Both the position numbers and the translations under genes were made by a program. From Actinomycetes bacterium (lineage in GTDB: Bacteria > Actinomycetota > Humimicrobiia > JAHJRV01), in assembly GCA_030640275.1 (NCBI GenBank), contig DAOWJR010000033.1, positions 1 to 48,395 of the forward strand: DNA of 48,395 bases, written 5' to 3'. Below the pieces are notes generated by a model. That model was not told where the DNA came from, ran no database searches, and worked only from the letters and a program-made list of their open reading frames with translations. Of this stretch, positions 34,138 to 43,460 are shown piece after piece. How positions within the stretch are numbered: position 1 is the first letter of the stretch; the number at the start of each line of letters is the position of its first letter.

Positions 34138-35220
34138 CTATTGATATTTTTTTAAGAAAATATTAATATCTCCATCTAAAACCTCTGTTACCTTGGTTAC
34201 TTCTAATCCAGTTCTGTGATCTTTTATCATTTTATATGGGTGTAAAATATAGCTTCTGATTTGACTACCCCATGCTATTTCTTTTTTTTGTTTATGAAGT
34301 TTTTCTTTCTTTATTTCTCTTAAATCAATCTCTCTTTGATGTAGTCTTGAAATTAAAATTGTAAGGGCAGTTCTACGATTTAGTGTTTGGGCTCTCTCCT
34401 TCTGACACTGAACAATGATCCCGGTTGGTAAATGTGTTATTCTAACTGCTGACTCTGTGACATTAACATGCTGTCCTCCAGGACCACTTGATCTATAGGT
34501 TTCTATTTTTAAATCTTTTTGCTCTAACTTAATATCTATATCATTTTTAATTAATGGAGTAACCTCTACTGAAGCAAAAGATGTATGTCTTCTATGAGCA
34601 GCATCAAAAGGAGATAACCTCACCAATCGGTGAACTCCTTTATCAACTTTTAATAGTCCATACGCAAATTTGCCCTCTATTGTAAAAGTTGCACTCTTAA
34701 TCCCAGCTTCTTCACCATAAATAATTGAGATTATTTCTGTTTTAAATCCTTTTTTATCTGCCCAACGTATGTACATCCTCATTAACATATTAGCCCAATC
34801 CTGAGATTCAATTCCACCAGCTCCAGGATGTATATTAATAATAGCTGGTAATTTATCATCTTTGTCTGTAAAAATCTTTTTTAATTCAAATTCTTCAACA
34901 TCTTTAATTAATTCCAAAATTTTAACTGTCACTTCACTTGCTAAATCATTATCCTTGCCTTCTAATGCAAGTTGATTCGTAAGTTGTAGTTCTAATAACC
35001 CCTTTTTAAGTGTGTAAATATCATTGATTTCTTCTTCAAGTTTTGAAATTTTATCCATCACTTTTTTTGCATTTTCAGGATCATCCCAGAAGTTTTTCCT
35101 ACTTGCCTTTTTTTGAAGTTCAGCCAATTTTTGTTTATTGGAATCAATATCAAGATGTTTCCAAAAATACTCTATTTTATCTATTAACTTTTTAATTTCA
35201 TCACTATAATCTATTATCAT
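34138..35220 (-). CDS. prfB: Peptide chain release factor 2
   Basis: The 360-residue class I release factor has SPF (203-205), which reads UAA/UGA, and GGQ (248-250), which triggers hydrolysis. The N-terminal frame is continuous: at the place where many bacteria have the CTT-TGA programmed +1 frameshift the sequence reads CTT GAT, so autoregulatory frameshifting is absent. The ATG has only a weak SD. It lies between secA and ftsE, as is usual. Confidence 0.97.
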   Translation of the reverse strand: MIIDYSDEIKKLIDKIEYFWKHLDIDSNKQKLAELQKKASRKNFWDDPENAKKVMDKISKLEEEINDIYTLKKGLLELQLTNQLALEGKDNDLASEVTVKILELIKDVEEFELKKIFTDKDDKLPAIINIHPGAGGIESQDWANMLMRMYIRWADKKGFKTEIISIIYGEEAGIKSATFTIEGKFAYGLLKVDKGVHRLVRLSPFDAAHRRHTSFASVEVTPLIKNDIDIKLEQKDLKIETYRSSGPGGQHVNVTESAVRITHLPTGIIVQCQKERAQTLNRRTALTILISRLHQREIDLREIKKEKLHKQKKEIAWGSQIRSYILHPYKMIKDHRTGLEVTKVTEVLDGDINIFLKKYQ

Positions 35221-35395
35221 ACTACCAAATAGAAATTCTTAGAAAATGAATAACCTTTAATATTCTGTTAAATTATTTATCTCAAAGATTTGTGACATGG
35301 TTCCGAAGACATTTTAGTCAAGAAACTCTGCCCAAAGCTTCCGATATTTATTTTTTATTAGAATTTAATATCTTATAAATTTAATTTTTAATTTT

Positions 35396-37900
35396 TTACG
35401 CACCACAGCAATGTTTGTACTTTTTCCCACTTCCACATGGACATGGCTCATTTCTTCCAATCTTTTTATATTTTACTGCTATTTTTTTTGTTTTTACCTT
35501 TTTATTTTTAGTTAATATCCTTTCTTTCGAAGCTTCTCTATTCTCTTCTTTTTCCTCTACCTTTTTTGCATGAAACAATATTCTCAAAACATCTGCTTTC
35601 ATCTCGTCTATCATTTGCTTAAACATACTATAGCTTTCATGCTGATACTCTATTAATGGGTCTCTTTGTGCATATGCATGTAAGCCTATTCCATCTCTTA
35701 AATCATCCATGTCTCTTAGATGTTCACGCCAATGATAATCCATTACATTTAATAAGATATACCTTTCCAAACTCCTCATCTGCTCAAAACCAACTTCCTG
35801 CTCTTTTGATTTGTATATATCTAAAAGGTATTCTTTCAAACAATTCTCAAGCTCTACTTTCTTATTCATCTCTGATATTGTAAAACCAACTTGTTTGTCA
35901 GGTGAAACAAGACGGGAAAGAAATATATTTATCCTTGATTTATTATCTTGATGAAGTTTTAGCTCTTGCAAGGAAATTGTTTTTATTTCTTTCTCTACAA
36001 CATCTTCTATCACATTTTTTATATTTTCAGTAATATTTTCTTGTTTTAAAATATTACTTCTCTGATTATATATAACCTCTCTTTGTTTATTTAACACATC
36101 ATCATACTCCAAAACCCTTTTTCTCATATCAAAATGAACTGATTCAATCTCCTTTTGTGCAATTTCTACAGATTTTGTAACCAATCGATGAGCAATTGGT
36201 TCATCATCTGGGAAATTAAATCTTTCCATGACTTTCCCAATTCTCTCTGAACCAAATAACCTCATAAGCTCATCATCAAGAGATAAATAGAATTGTGAAG
36301 AACCAGGATCACCTTGCCTTCCTGACCTACCCCTGAGTTGATTGTCTATCCTCCGGGCTTCATGTCTCTCTGTTCCTAAAATATGAAGACCTTCAATTTT
36401 GGTAACTCCTTCTCCTAAAACAATGTCAGTTCCCCTTCCAGCCATATTGGTGGCAATTGTAACCGCTCCCATCTGTCCCGCTTTGGCAACGATTTCTGCT
36501 TCCCTCTCATGGTATTTTGCATTTAATACCTCATGTTTTATTCCCTTTCTTTTTAACATATTTGAAAGATGCTCAGATTTTTCAACTGATCTGGTTCCAA
36601 CTAAGATAGGCTGACCTATCTCATGTCTTTTTCTTATATCTTTTATAACATTTTTAAACTTGATTTCCTCATTTTTATAAATTAAATCTGGAAGATTATT
36701 TCTAATTAATGTTTTATTAGGAGGAATAACAACCACTTCAAGACTATAAATTTTTCTAAACTCCTCCGCTTCAGTAGCTGCTGTTCCTGTCATACCAGCT
36801 AATTTTTCATACATCCTGAAATAGTTCTGTATGGTTATTGTAGCTAATGTTTGGTGCTCCTGTTTTATTTTTACACCCTCTTTTGCTTCTATTGCTTGAT
36901 GTAATCCCTCACTATATCTTCTTCCTGGCATTAATCTTCCCGTAAATTCATCTATGATTACCACCTCACCATTTTTAACCAAATAATCAACATCCCTTTT
37001 AAAAAGAATTAAAGCTTTTAATGCTTGATTTAGATGATGAATCAAAATTGCATTTTTGGGATCATAAAGGTTATCAATTTTCAACATTTTTTCAACACGT
37101 TTTACACCATTTTCTGTAACAAAAACGGATCTCTCCTTCTCGCTAACTTCATAGTCTACATTTCTTTTTAATCCAGGAGTTAATTTTGCAAAAGTGTAAT
37201 AGATTTTAGCGGATTCGTAAGGAGCCCCAGAAATAATTAAAGGAGTCCTGGCTTCATCAATTAATATACTATCTACTTCATCTACTATTGCATAATAGTG
37301 TCCCCTTTGAACTTGATTATTAGCACTGAAGATCATATTATCTCTTAAATAATCGAATCCAAATTCATTATTGGTTCCATAAATAACACTACAGTTATAC
37401 GCTTCTTTTCTTTCACCTGCTCCCATTTCATTCTGAAGTAGTCCAACATTGAGCCCAAATTTTTTATATATTGGACCCATCCAGTTTGCATCCCTTTTTG
37501 CAAGATAATCATTAACAGTTACAATATGAACTCCTTTGTTTTTAAGCGAATTTAAACAAACAGGCAGTGTAGCAACTAATGTTTTTCCTTCACCTGTCGC
37601 CATCTCTGCTATCTTACTCTGATGTAAAATAATTCCTCCAAAAATCTGAACATCAAAATGTCGCATATTAATTGTTCTTTTTGCGATCTCTCTAACAACT
37701 GCAAATGTCTCTGGCAACAAATCATCAAGAGATTCCCCTCTTTTAAATCTGCTTTTAAATTCATTAGATTTAAAAACTAACTGCTCATCACTCAGTTTAT
37801 TAATATTAACTTCTAATGAGTTAATATAATCAACGAGATTTTGAATATTTTTAACTGTTTTTCCTTCTCCAATGCGAAGAATTTTGCTTAATATATTCAA
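35396..37900 (-). CDS. secA: Preprotein translocase ATPase SecA
   Basis: The 834-residue motor has Walker A MATGEGKT (100-107), the DEAD-like motif IVDEVDSILIDEART, the helicase segment GTDIVLGEGV, and the C-terminal zinc site CPCGSGKKYKHCC. It drives secretion through SecYEG. The start is TTG at 37898-37900 with no SD at all before it. A possible 16-codon upstream peptide ends in a TGA that overlaps this TTG, so coupling could explain initiation. Confidence 0.97.
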   Translation of the reverse strand: MNILSKILRIGEGKTVKNIQNLVDYINSLEVNINKLSDEQLVFKSNEFKSRFKRGESLDDLLPETFAVVREIAKRTINMRHFDVQIFGGIILHQSKIAEMATGEGKTLVATLPVCLNSLKNKGVHIVTVNDYLAKRDANWMGPIYKKFGLNVGLLQNEMGAGERKEAYNCSVIYGTNNEFGFDYLRDNMIFSANNQVQRGHYYAIVDEVDSILIDEARTPLIISGAPYESAKIYYTFAKLTPGLKRNVDYEVSEKERSVFVTENGVKRVEKMLKIDNLYDPKNAILIHHLNQALKALILFKRDVDYLVKNGEVVIIDEFTGRLMPGRRYSEGLHQAIEAKEGVKIKQEHQTLATITIQNYFRMYEKLAGMTGTAATEAEEFRKIYSLEVVVIPPNKTLIRNNLPDLIYKNEEIKFKNVIKDIRKRHEIGQPILVGTRSVEKSEHLSNMLKRKGIKHEVLNAKYHEREAEIVAKAGQMGAVTIATNMAGRGTDIVLGEGVTKIEGLHILGTERHEARRIDNQLRGRSGRQGDPGSSQFYLSLDDELMRLFGSERIGKVMERFNFPDDEPIAHRLVTKSVEIAQKEIESVHFDMRKRVLEYDDVLNKQREVIYNQRSNILKQENITENIKNVIEDVVEKEIKTISLQELKLHQDNKSRINIFLSRLVSPDKQVGFTISEMNKKVELENCLKEYLLDIYKSKEQEVGFEQMRSLERYILLNVMDYHWREHLRDMDDLRDGIGLHAYAQRDPLIEYQHESYSMFKQMIDEMKADVLRILFHAKKVEEKEENREASKERILTKNKKVKTKKIAVKYKKIGRNEPCPCGSGKKYKHCCGA

Positions 37901-37947
37901 TTTAAATCAAATTTTTTTAAAAATAATTTAAAAATTTTTTTACTAAT
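37897..37947 (-). CDS. Possible 16-residue leader peptide coupled to secA (ATT start)
   Basis: AGGAG (37955-37959) is followed seven bases later by ATT (37945-37947), which opens a 16-codon frame encoding xSKKIFKLFLKKFDLN. Its TGA overlaps the secA TTG. The peptide is basic and hydrophobic. It is proposed only because secA has no SD while this SD is otherwise unused; ATT initiation and function are inferred. Confidence 0.28.
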   Translation of the reverse strand: MSKKIFKLFLKKFDLN

Positions 37948-37984
37948 CTTATTTCTCCTACTAAGAGGTATTATTTTTTGATTA

Positions 37985-38012
37985 ATAATAAAAAATTTAC
38001 AAAAAGTGTTAA
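37985..38012 (-). promoter_or_regulatory. Candidate promoter of secA
   Basis: TTAACA (38007-38012), a 16-base spacer and TATTAT (37985-37990); both boxes match the consensus at five of six positions. Leader about 80 bases. Confidence 0.55.
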
Positions 38013-38040
38013 CCTAATTTGTTGATAATACATATATTTA

Positions 38041-38078
38041 TTGAGATTGCTTCAGGATTTTGTCCCTCGCAACGACGT
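38041..38078. repeat. Remnant of a widespread short intergenic repeat
   Basis: The segment starts GAGATTGCTTC and ends CCCTCGCAACGACG on the plus strand. From memory it resembles the GATTGCTTC...CTCGCAATGACG repeat seen in many uncultured bacteria. ATTGC and GCAAC can nearly pair as hairpin ends. It sits between hpf and secA. Confidence 0.5.
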
Positions 38079-38080
38079 TT

Positions 38081-38111
38081 AAAAATTAGGGTAAAGCATA
38101 AATGATTTACC
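38081..38111 (-). terminator. Probable terminator after hpf
   Basis: GGTAAA pairs with TTTACC (plus a short inner CAT/ATG extension), then TAATTTTT on the minus strand, about 45 bases after the hpf stop. Confidence 0.6.
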
Positions 38112-38154
38112 TTTTAAAAACATAAAATATATTTCTAATTTACCCAGATTTAAT

Positions 38155-38691
38155 TTATTCAGATGGACTTATAAGTCCAAAATTTCCATCCTTTCTTTTA
38201 TAAATTACATTTACTTGATCTGTTTCAGAATTTCTAAAAATATAAAAACCGTGACCAAGCAATTCCAATTGCTCCACTGCTTCTTCTGGAGTCATTGGGA
38301 TAAATTCAAAACTTTTAATCTTAACTATCCTTGCTTTTTTCTTTCCCCCCGTAATTAACTCGCGTGTTGTATGCAAATTAGGTTTTTGAGTACTATCAAT
38401 CAATCTATTCTTATGTTTTTTTACTTGTCTTTCCAATTTATCAACAATAAGGTTAATTGCACTGTATATATTAGAAGAAGCTTCCTTTACCCTTATAGTT
38501 GCTCCTTTCGTTTTTAAAGTTACTTCTGCAATATTGTTTGCTTTTATACTTGGATTCTTCTCAACTAACAATTCAACATCTATACTTATAGCTTGATTGA
38601 AGTATCTTGATATCTTTGAAATTTTTTCTGTAACATGATCTTTAATATCTTGAGTTATTTCTATATTTTTGCCTTTTATGATGATGTTCAT
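38155..38691 (-). CDS. hpf: Long-form ribosome hibernation promoting factor
   Basis: The 178-residue protein has the N-terminal YfiA-like domain (about 1-100) that blocks the decoding centre and a C-terminal dimerisation domain (about 120-178, IVKIKSFEFIPMTPEEAVEQ) found in long HPF. Long HPF alone makes 100S ribosomes. AAAGGAG lies ten bases and AAGG immediately before the ATG. It lies upstream of secA, a common arrangement. Confidence 0.96.
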   Translation of the reverse strand: MNIIIKGKNIEITQDIKDHVTEKISKISRYFNQAISIDVELLVEKNPSIKANNIAEVTLKTKGATIRVKEASSNIYSAINLIVDKLERQVKKHKNRLIDSTQKPNLHTTRELITGGKKKARIVKIKSFEFIPMTPEEAVEQLELLGHGFYIFRNSETDQVNVIYKRKDGNFGLISPSE

Positions 38692-38757
38692 CCTTAATGT
38701 TCTCCTTTCAAAAAAATTATGAATTTTTTAAGTTTAAATTTTTAATTAAATAAAATT

Positions 38758-38958
38758 TTACAGTTTCCTAACATTTGAAGCTTCGGGGCCTCTATAACCA
38801 TCTATAATCTCAAATTCTACTTCCTGCCCATCTTCTAAGGATTTATAACCTTCTTCTAAGATCGCTGAAAAGCGCACAAAAACATCATTACCTTCTTCAA
38901 TCTCTATGAAACCGTACCCCTTTTCCTCACTATACCATTTGACTTTTCCTCTTTGCAA
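38758..38958 (-). CDS. Cold-shock-domain protein (CspA family)
   Basis: A 66-residue single-stranded nucleic acid-binding protein with RNP1 KGYGFIEI. RNP2 reads DVFVRFSAI, with Arg where most family members have His. The start is TTG at 38956-38958, five bases after a perfect GGAGG. The in-frame ATG four codons upstream (38970) is part of that SD (ATGGAGG), so it is unlikely to be the initiator. With the TTG start the protein begins MQRGKVKWY, the usual family N-terminus. Confidence 0.93.
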   Translation of the reverse strand: MQRGKVKWYSEEKGYGFIEIEEGNDVFVRFSAILEEGYKSLEDGQEVEFEIIDGYRGPEASNVRKL

Positions 38959-39035
38959 ATTAACCTCCATTTTTCAAAATGATTAAAGTGTTATGTCTTG
39001 AATTCAATTATTTTTATATTGTTTTTTTGTTGATT

Positions 39036-39740
39036 TTACATTAATGTTGATCTGGCTAAAGTTAAAACATAAACATTCTTTGCCCCGTTTTTTAATAGAA
39101 CTTTTGAACATTCACTTACTGTATAACCAGTTGTATATACATCGTCTATTAATAGTATATTGCTGCCACATTTCCCTTTATCGTCTTGAAAATCAAATGC
39201 ACCTACAAGATTTTTTTTCCTCTCACTTAACGGTAGAGCCATTTGACTTTCAGTTTTTCTTACTTTTATTAAAAAACCGTTAGCAGGTATTTTTGTTATT
39301 TTAGCTAACCTCTTTGCTAATAGTTCCGATTGATTAAATCCCCTTAAATTTTTATCCTTTCTGGTCAATGGTACAAACTCTATTGAATTAAACAAATTGT
39401 TTTCATAATTCTTCTGATAAACTTTATAAAGAAGCTGAGTTAACACCTCAGTTAAAGATTTAATATGATTATATTTAAACTCTACTATTGCATCTTTTAA
39501 AACAGTTTCATAGAGACCAAAAGACCTCGCTTTAGTAAAATATAGTTTCTCATCTCTACATTCTATGCATCTATCAACTGATCTTAAAGTAGGTTTACCA
39601 CAAAATTGGCAGATGGGGTTTTCTATTTTAGAAATAGTATTCACACAATTCTCACAGAGGAATTTTTCATCTAATTTTGAACAAATTACGCACTTGGGTG
39701 AAAAAAAAATATCAAGGAATGCTTTCAAAAATTTATTCAT
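39036..39740 (-). CDS. ComF family protein (phosphoribosyltransferase-like)
   Basis: The 234-residue protein has N-terminal zinc-finger cysteines (CVIC, CENC, CQFC, CIEC) and a C-terminal PRTase domain with ILLIDDVYTTGYTV. ComF/GntX proteins support DNA uptake in some bacteria, though many hosts are not competent. The ATG follows the upstream TAG by two bases with no SD, so it is probably coupled to the pyrophosphorylase gene. Confidence 0.88.
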   Translation of the reverse strand: MNKFLKAFLDIFFSPKCVICSKLDEKFLCENCVNTISKIENPICQFCGKPTLRSVDRCIECRDEKLYFTKARSFGLYETVLKDAIVEFKYNHIKSLTEVLTQLLYKVYQKNYENNLFNSIEFVPLTRKDKNLRGFNQSELLAKRLAKITKIPANGFLIKVRKTESQMALPLSERKKNLVGAFDFQDDKGKCGSNILLIDDVYTTGYTVSECSKVLLKNGAKNVYVLTLARSTLM

Positions 39741-39742
39741 AA

Positions 39743-40858
39743 CTAATAGGAATGGTTATTTTTATCAATTATCTGTTGTGACATTATTTTAACACTGGGA
39801 TGAATGATTGTCCCACTTGCTATTACACTTTCAGATCCTATTACTGCATTTTCCAGGATATGTGCTTGATCTCCTATCTCTGCTGATTCTCCTATTATGG
39901 CACCTATTAAACTCGCATCTTTACCAATATATCCACTCCCCCACTTAATACCTTTATATAGAACTGCTCTCTCCTTAATTAATGTTTCATCACCTATAAT
40001 AAGTGGCCCAAATAGCTTTGCATCTTTCTCAATAATGCAATTTTTGCCAATACAGATTGGTGGAGACATAATAACATCCTCATGAACTTTACAATTTTCA
40101 CCAACCCATATATTCTTGCTTATTTCAGTTCCCGGTATATTAACTTCAACCTTTCTATTTAAAGCATCAAAATTTCCTCTCATATACTCTGAGAGACTAC
40201 CTACATCATTCCAGTATCGAGAATTTATGTATCCATAAATTGGGGTATTCTCTTCAACAGTTTGAGGAAAAACATCAGCGCCAAAATCATAAAACTCATC
40301 ATTCGGAATATAATTAAATATTTCAGGTTCAAAAACATATATTCCACTGTTAGCTAATTTGCTCTTTTCCTTACCTTGTGGAGGTTTTTCTTGAAACCCG
40401 GTTATTCTTTTTTCTTCATTTAAAATAACTACACCGTATGCTGATGGTTCATCTACAGTAGTCAATACCATTGTACACAATCCATTCTTTTGTTTATGAA
40501 ATTTAATTAAATCTTTAAGATCTATATCGGTGAGTGCATCCCCACTCATTATTAAAAATGTTTTATTACCAAAGAAATCTTTCGCATTCTTCACTCCACC
40601 AGCAGTCCCCAAAAGTTTATCTTCATAAGAATAATGAATATTTACTCCAAATGCAGCTCCATCCTTAAAATAATTTTTAATTGCTTCTGGATACCAATGT
40701 AAATTTACAATTATTTCCTCAAAATTAAGTTTTTTCAACAATTCAATTATGTGAGCCATGACAGGTTTATTTACTATTGGAACCATAGGTTTTGATATTA
40801 AATCAGTAAGGGGGCGAAGTCTTGTTCCCAAACCTGCTGCTAAAATCATTACTTTCAT
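39743..40858 (-). CDS. Sugar-1-phosphate nucleotidyltransferase with left-handed beta-helix tail (paralog 1)
   Basis: The 371-residue protein has an N-terminal pyrophosphorylase domain (about 1-230; GLGTRLRP at 9-16, KPMVPI, MSGDALTD) and a C-terminal hexapeptide-repeat helix (about 250-360). This architecture is typical of mannose-1-phosphate guanylyltransferase or glucose-1-phosphate nucleotidyltransferases; the base and sugar cannot be fixed from sequence alone. It is the same length and architecture as the gene at 46196. It lies between mtnA and comF, with a weak SD before the ATG. Confidence 0.85.
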   Translation of the reverse strand: MKVMILAAGLGTRLRPLTDLISKPMVPIVNKPVMAHIIELLKKLNFEEIIVNLHWYPEAIKNYFKDGAAFGVNIHYSYEDKLLGTAGGVKNAKDFFGNKTFLIMSGDALTDIDLKDLIKFHKQKNGLCTMVLTTVDEPSAYGVVILNEEKRITGFQEKPPQGKEKSKLANSGIYVFEPEIFNYIPNDEFYDFGADVFPQTVEENTPIYGYINSRYWNDVGSLSEYMRGNFDALNRKVEVNIPGTEISKNIWVGENCKVHEDVIMSPPICIGKNCIIEKDAKLFGPLIIGDETLIKERAVLYKGIKWGSGYIGKDASLIGAIIGESAEIGDQAHILENAVIGSESVIASGTIIHPSVKIMSQQIIDKNNHSY

Positions 40859-40904
40859 ATCATAAACACGCTCTTTTTAACCTCTTGAGTATTTTAGATT
40901 TAAT

Positions 40905-41981
40905 TTAAAACTTATGTTTAGTTTCTTTTATTTTATAATAATTTTTTTTTAAATTTATATCATATGGTGGATTTATAACTCCAAGTTCTGTCACAATGGC
41001 TGTTATATATCTTGCGGGAGTAATATCAAATGCGGGATTTTTTACTTTAGTTGTGGAAGGCGCTATCTGACTCTCACCAACAAATAACACTTCTCTTCTA
41101 TCTCTCTCTTCAATGGGGATATCTCCACCAGAATTAATATTCATATCAATAGTTGATGTTGGTGCAACAACATAAAATGGAACTTTGTTCTCTTTTGCCA
41201 AAACAGCTAAAGAATATGTGCCAATCTTATTTGCTGTATCTCCGTTAGCTACTATCCTATCAGCTCCCACCAATACTGTATCAACATCACCTTTATTTAT
41301 AAAATAGCCAGCCATATTATCTGTAATAAGAATATGTTCAATTCCCTCCTTTTTAAGTTCATAAGCTGTTAATCTAGCACCCTGTAGAAATGGACGAGTT
41401 TCATCAACCCATACTCTTTTTATCTTACCCTGCTTGTTTAGACTCCTTACTATACCCAAAGCAGTTCCGTAACCTCCAGTAGCCAATGCTCCAGTATTAC
41501 AATGAGTTAAAACTGAAACCTTTTTATTAAAGAGAGATGACCCGTACTGACCAATCTTTTCATTAATAGCTATGTCCTCTCTTTCAATAATTGTTGCTTC
41601 TTTAATTAATCTATCCTTTAATTTATTAATATCTATATCCATATTACTTATAGCGATATTCATCATTCTTGATAAAGCCCAAAAAAGATTGACAGCTGTT
41701 GGTCTGGCCTTGGATAAATGACTATGAGCAACTTTCAGATCATCTAAAAAAGCTCTGGATGTTTTTGCTTTACTTGAAAGACCAGCTAATGCAAATCCAT
41801 ATGCAGCTGCAACTCCTATTGCAGGAGCACCCCTTATTACCATAGATTTTATTGCTTTTGCAACACATTTATAGTCATCACATATAATGTATTCCTCTTT
41901 AAGAGGTAATTTTCTCTGATCAATCATTTTTACCTTATTATCTATCCATACTATTGATCTGACTTCTTCTTTTTTAACCAT
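40905..41981 (-). CDS. mtnA: S-methyl-5-thioribose-1-phosphate isomerase
   Basis: The 358-residue enzyme isomerises methylthioribose-1-phosphate to the ribulose form. It has IRGAPAIGVAAAYG, the catalytic Cys161 in LTHCNTGALATGGYGTALG and Asp241 in VGADRIVANGDTANKIGTY, which separates MtnA from eIF2B-like relatives. No other methionine-salvage gene is adjacent. It follows ahcY by 48 bases, so the pair handles both S-adenosylmethionine by-products (SAH and MTA). The ATG follows GTGAG. Confidence 0.95.
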   Translation of the reverse strand: MVKKEEVRSIVWIDNKVKMIDQRKLPLKEEYIICDDYKCVAKAIKSMVIRGAPAIGVAAAYGFALAGLSSKAKTSRAFLDDLKVAHSHLSKARPTAVNLFWALSRMMNIAISNMDIDINKLKDRLIKEATIIEREDIAINEKIGQYGSSLFNKKVSVLTHCNTGALATGGYGTALGIVRSLNKQGKIKRVWVDETRPFLQGARLTAYELKKEGIEHILITDNMAGYFINKGDVDTVLVGADRIVANGDTANKIGTYSLAVLAKENKVPFYVVAPTSTIDMNINSGGDIPIEERDRREVLFVGESQIAPSTTKVKNPAFDITPARYITAIVTELGVINPPYDINLKKNYYKIKETKHKF

Positions 41982-42029
41982 ACAAAACTCACTTATTTAG
42001 AAATTCCTTTTTAAAAAGACAATTAGAAT

Positions 42030-43286
42030 TTATGTTCCTTTCCTCCATGAGGTTAAGTATTTTTGTTGCTCTTTTGTTAATTTATCTATTTTTATATTCA
42101 TTGATTTTAATTTTAATTCTGCAATATAATTATCTATCTTCATAGGAACCTTGTAAACTTTGTTTTCTAATTTTTCTTTATTTTTTATCAGGTACTCAAC
42201 TGATAATGCTTGATTGGAAAAACTCATGTCCATTATACTTGCTGGATGTCCTTCAGCAGCACTTGAATTAATGAGTCTCCCTTCAGCTAAAAGATAGATT
42301 CTTCTACCATCATATAATATATATTCATCAACAAAATCTCTTACTTTCCTCTTAGATTTTGATAGCTTTTCTAAAGCATTAATATCAATTTCAACATTAA
42401 AATGGCCAGTATTACATAAAATGGTTTTATCCTTCATTAACTTTATATGCTTTTCACCTATAACTCTTATATCTCCCGTAGCGGTTATAAAAATATCCCC
42501 AACCTCAGATGCTTCAGATATTGGCATTACCTGGAATCCCTCCATAGCAGCTTCTAAAGCAACAATGGGATCCACCTCTGTTATTATTACTTGAGCACCC
42601 ATTCCTTTAGCTCTCATAGCAACCCCTCTGCCACACCATCCATACCCACAAACCACAAAAATTGAACCAGCTATCATTCTATTTGTCGCTCTCAAAATTC
42701 CGTCAATAGAGCTTTGACCGGTACCGTATCTATTATCAAAAAGATATTTTGTTTCAGCATCATTTGCAGCAATTATTGGAAAAGACAAAATACCTTCTTT
42801 TTCCATACTCCTTAATCTGATAACACCTGTTGTTGTTTCCTCAATTCCTCCAAATATGGATGATAATTGCTGTTTTCTATATAAATGTAATTGGCTTATT
42901 GTATCAGCGCCATCATCTAAAATTACTTGTGGTTTATTGTCCAATATCTTTGAAATATGAGAATAATATGTTTTTTCACTCTCTCCTTTAATAGCAAATA
43001 CTGAAATCTTATAGTCCTTAACTAAACAAGCGCTAACATCATCCTGAGTAGTTAATGGGTTTGAGGCACACAGCATTACATCTGCTCCTCCTGCTTTAAG
43101 AGTCCTCATTAAATTGGCGGTTTCGGTAGTGACATGTAAGCATGCTCCTACTCTTATATCCTTTAGTGGTTTCTCTTTAAAAAATCTATCTTTTATCTTT
43201 GAAAGTACAGGCATAAAATTCTCAGCCCACTCAATCCTTAATTTACCTCTTTTTGAAAGTTCAATATCTTTTAAATCATATTTCAT
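42030..43286 (-). CDS. ahcY: Adenosylhomocysteinase
   Basis: The 418-residue enzyme reversibly splits S-adenosylhomocysteine. His51 (LHVTTETANL), the NDAETK motif (175-180) and the NAD-binding GYGWCGRG (214-221) are present, with the conserved late segment AAEGHPASIMDMSFSNQAL. It is the short form, without the roughly 40-residue insertion of some proteobacterial enzymes. GGAGG lies seven bases before the ATG. No SAH riboswitch is apparent in the 174-base upstream gap. Confidence 0.97.
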   Translation of the reverse strand: MKYDLKDIELSKRGKLRIEWAENFMPVLSKIKDRFFKEKPLKDIRVGACLHVTTETANLMRTLKAGGADVMLCASNPLTTQDDVSACLVKDYKISVFAIKGESEKTYYSHISKILDNKPQVILDDGADTISQLHLYRKQQLSSIFGGIEETTTGVIRLRSMEKEGILSFPIIAANDAETKYLFDNRYGTGQSSIDGILRATNRMIAGSIFVVCGYGWCGRGVAMRAKGMGAQVIITEVDPIVALEAAMEGFQVMPISEASEVGDIFITATGDIRVIGEKHIKLMKDKTILCNTGHFNVEIDINALEKLSKSKRKVRDFVDEYILYDGRRIYLLAEGRLINSSAAEGHPASIMDMSFSNQALSVEYLIKNKEKLENKVYKVPMKIDNYIAELKLKSMNIKIDKLTKEQQKYLTSWRKGT

Positions 43287-43460
43287 TTAATATCCTCCAT
43301 AATTTGAGTTTTAAAAACAATTTTAAGAATTAGGTATTTAAAAAATAATACTTTGAAGTTCTTTATTGATTATTTTACACATATACTTTTTAATCTGAGG
43401 TAAGAAATCTTTTCTTACATAATTTCATAAATTTAGTTGTAAATAAATTACAAAACTTTT

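Noticed and set aside
43287..43460. SAH or SAM riboswitch before ahcY
   Set aside because: The gap is AT-rich with only a GTAAGAAA/TTTCTTAC hairpin and no T-run; no conserved riboswitch core is visible.
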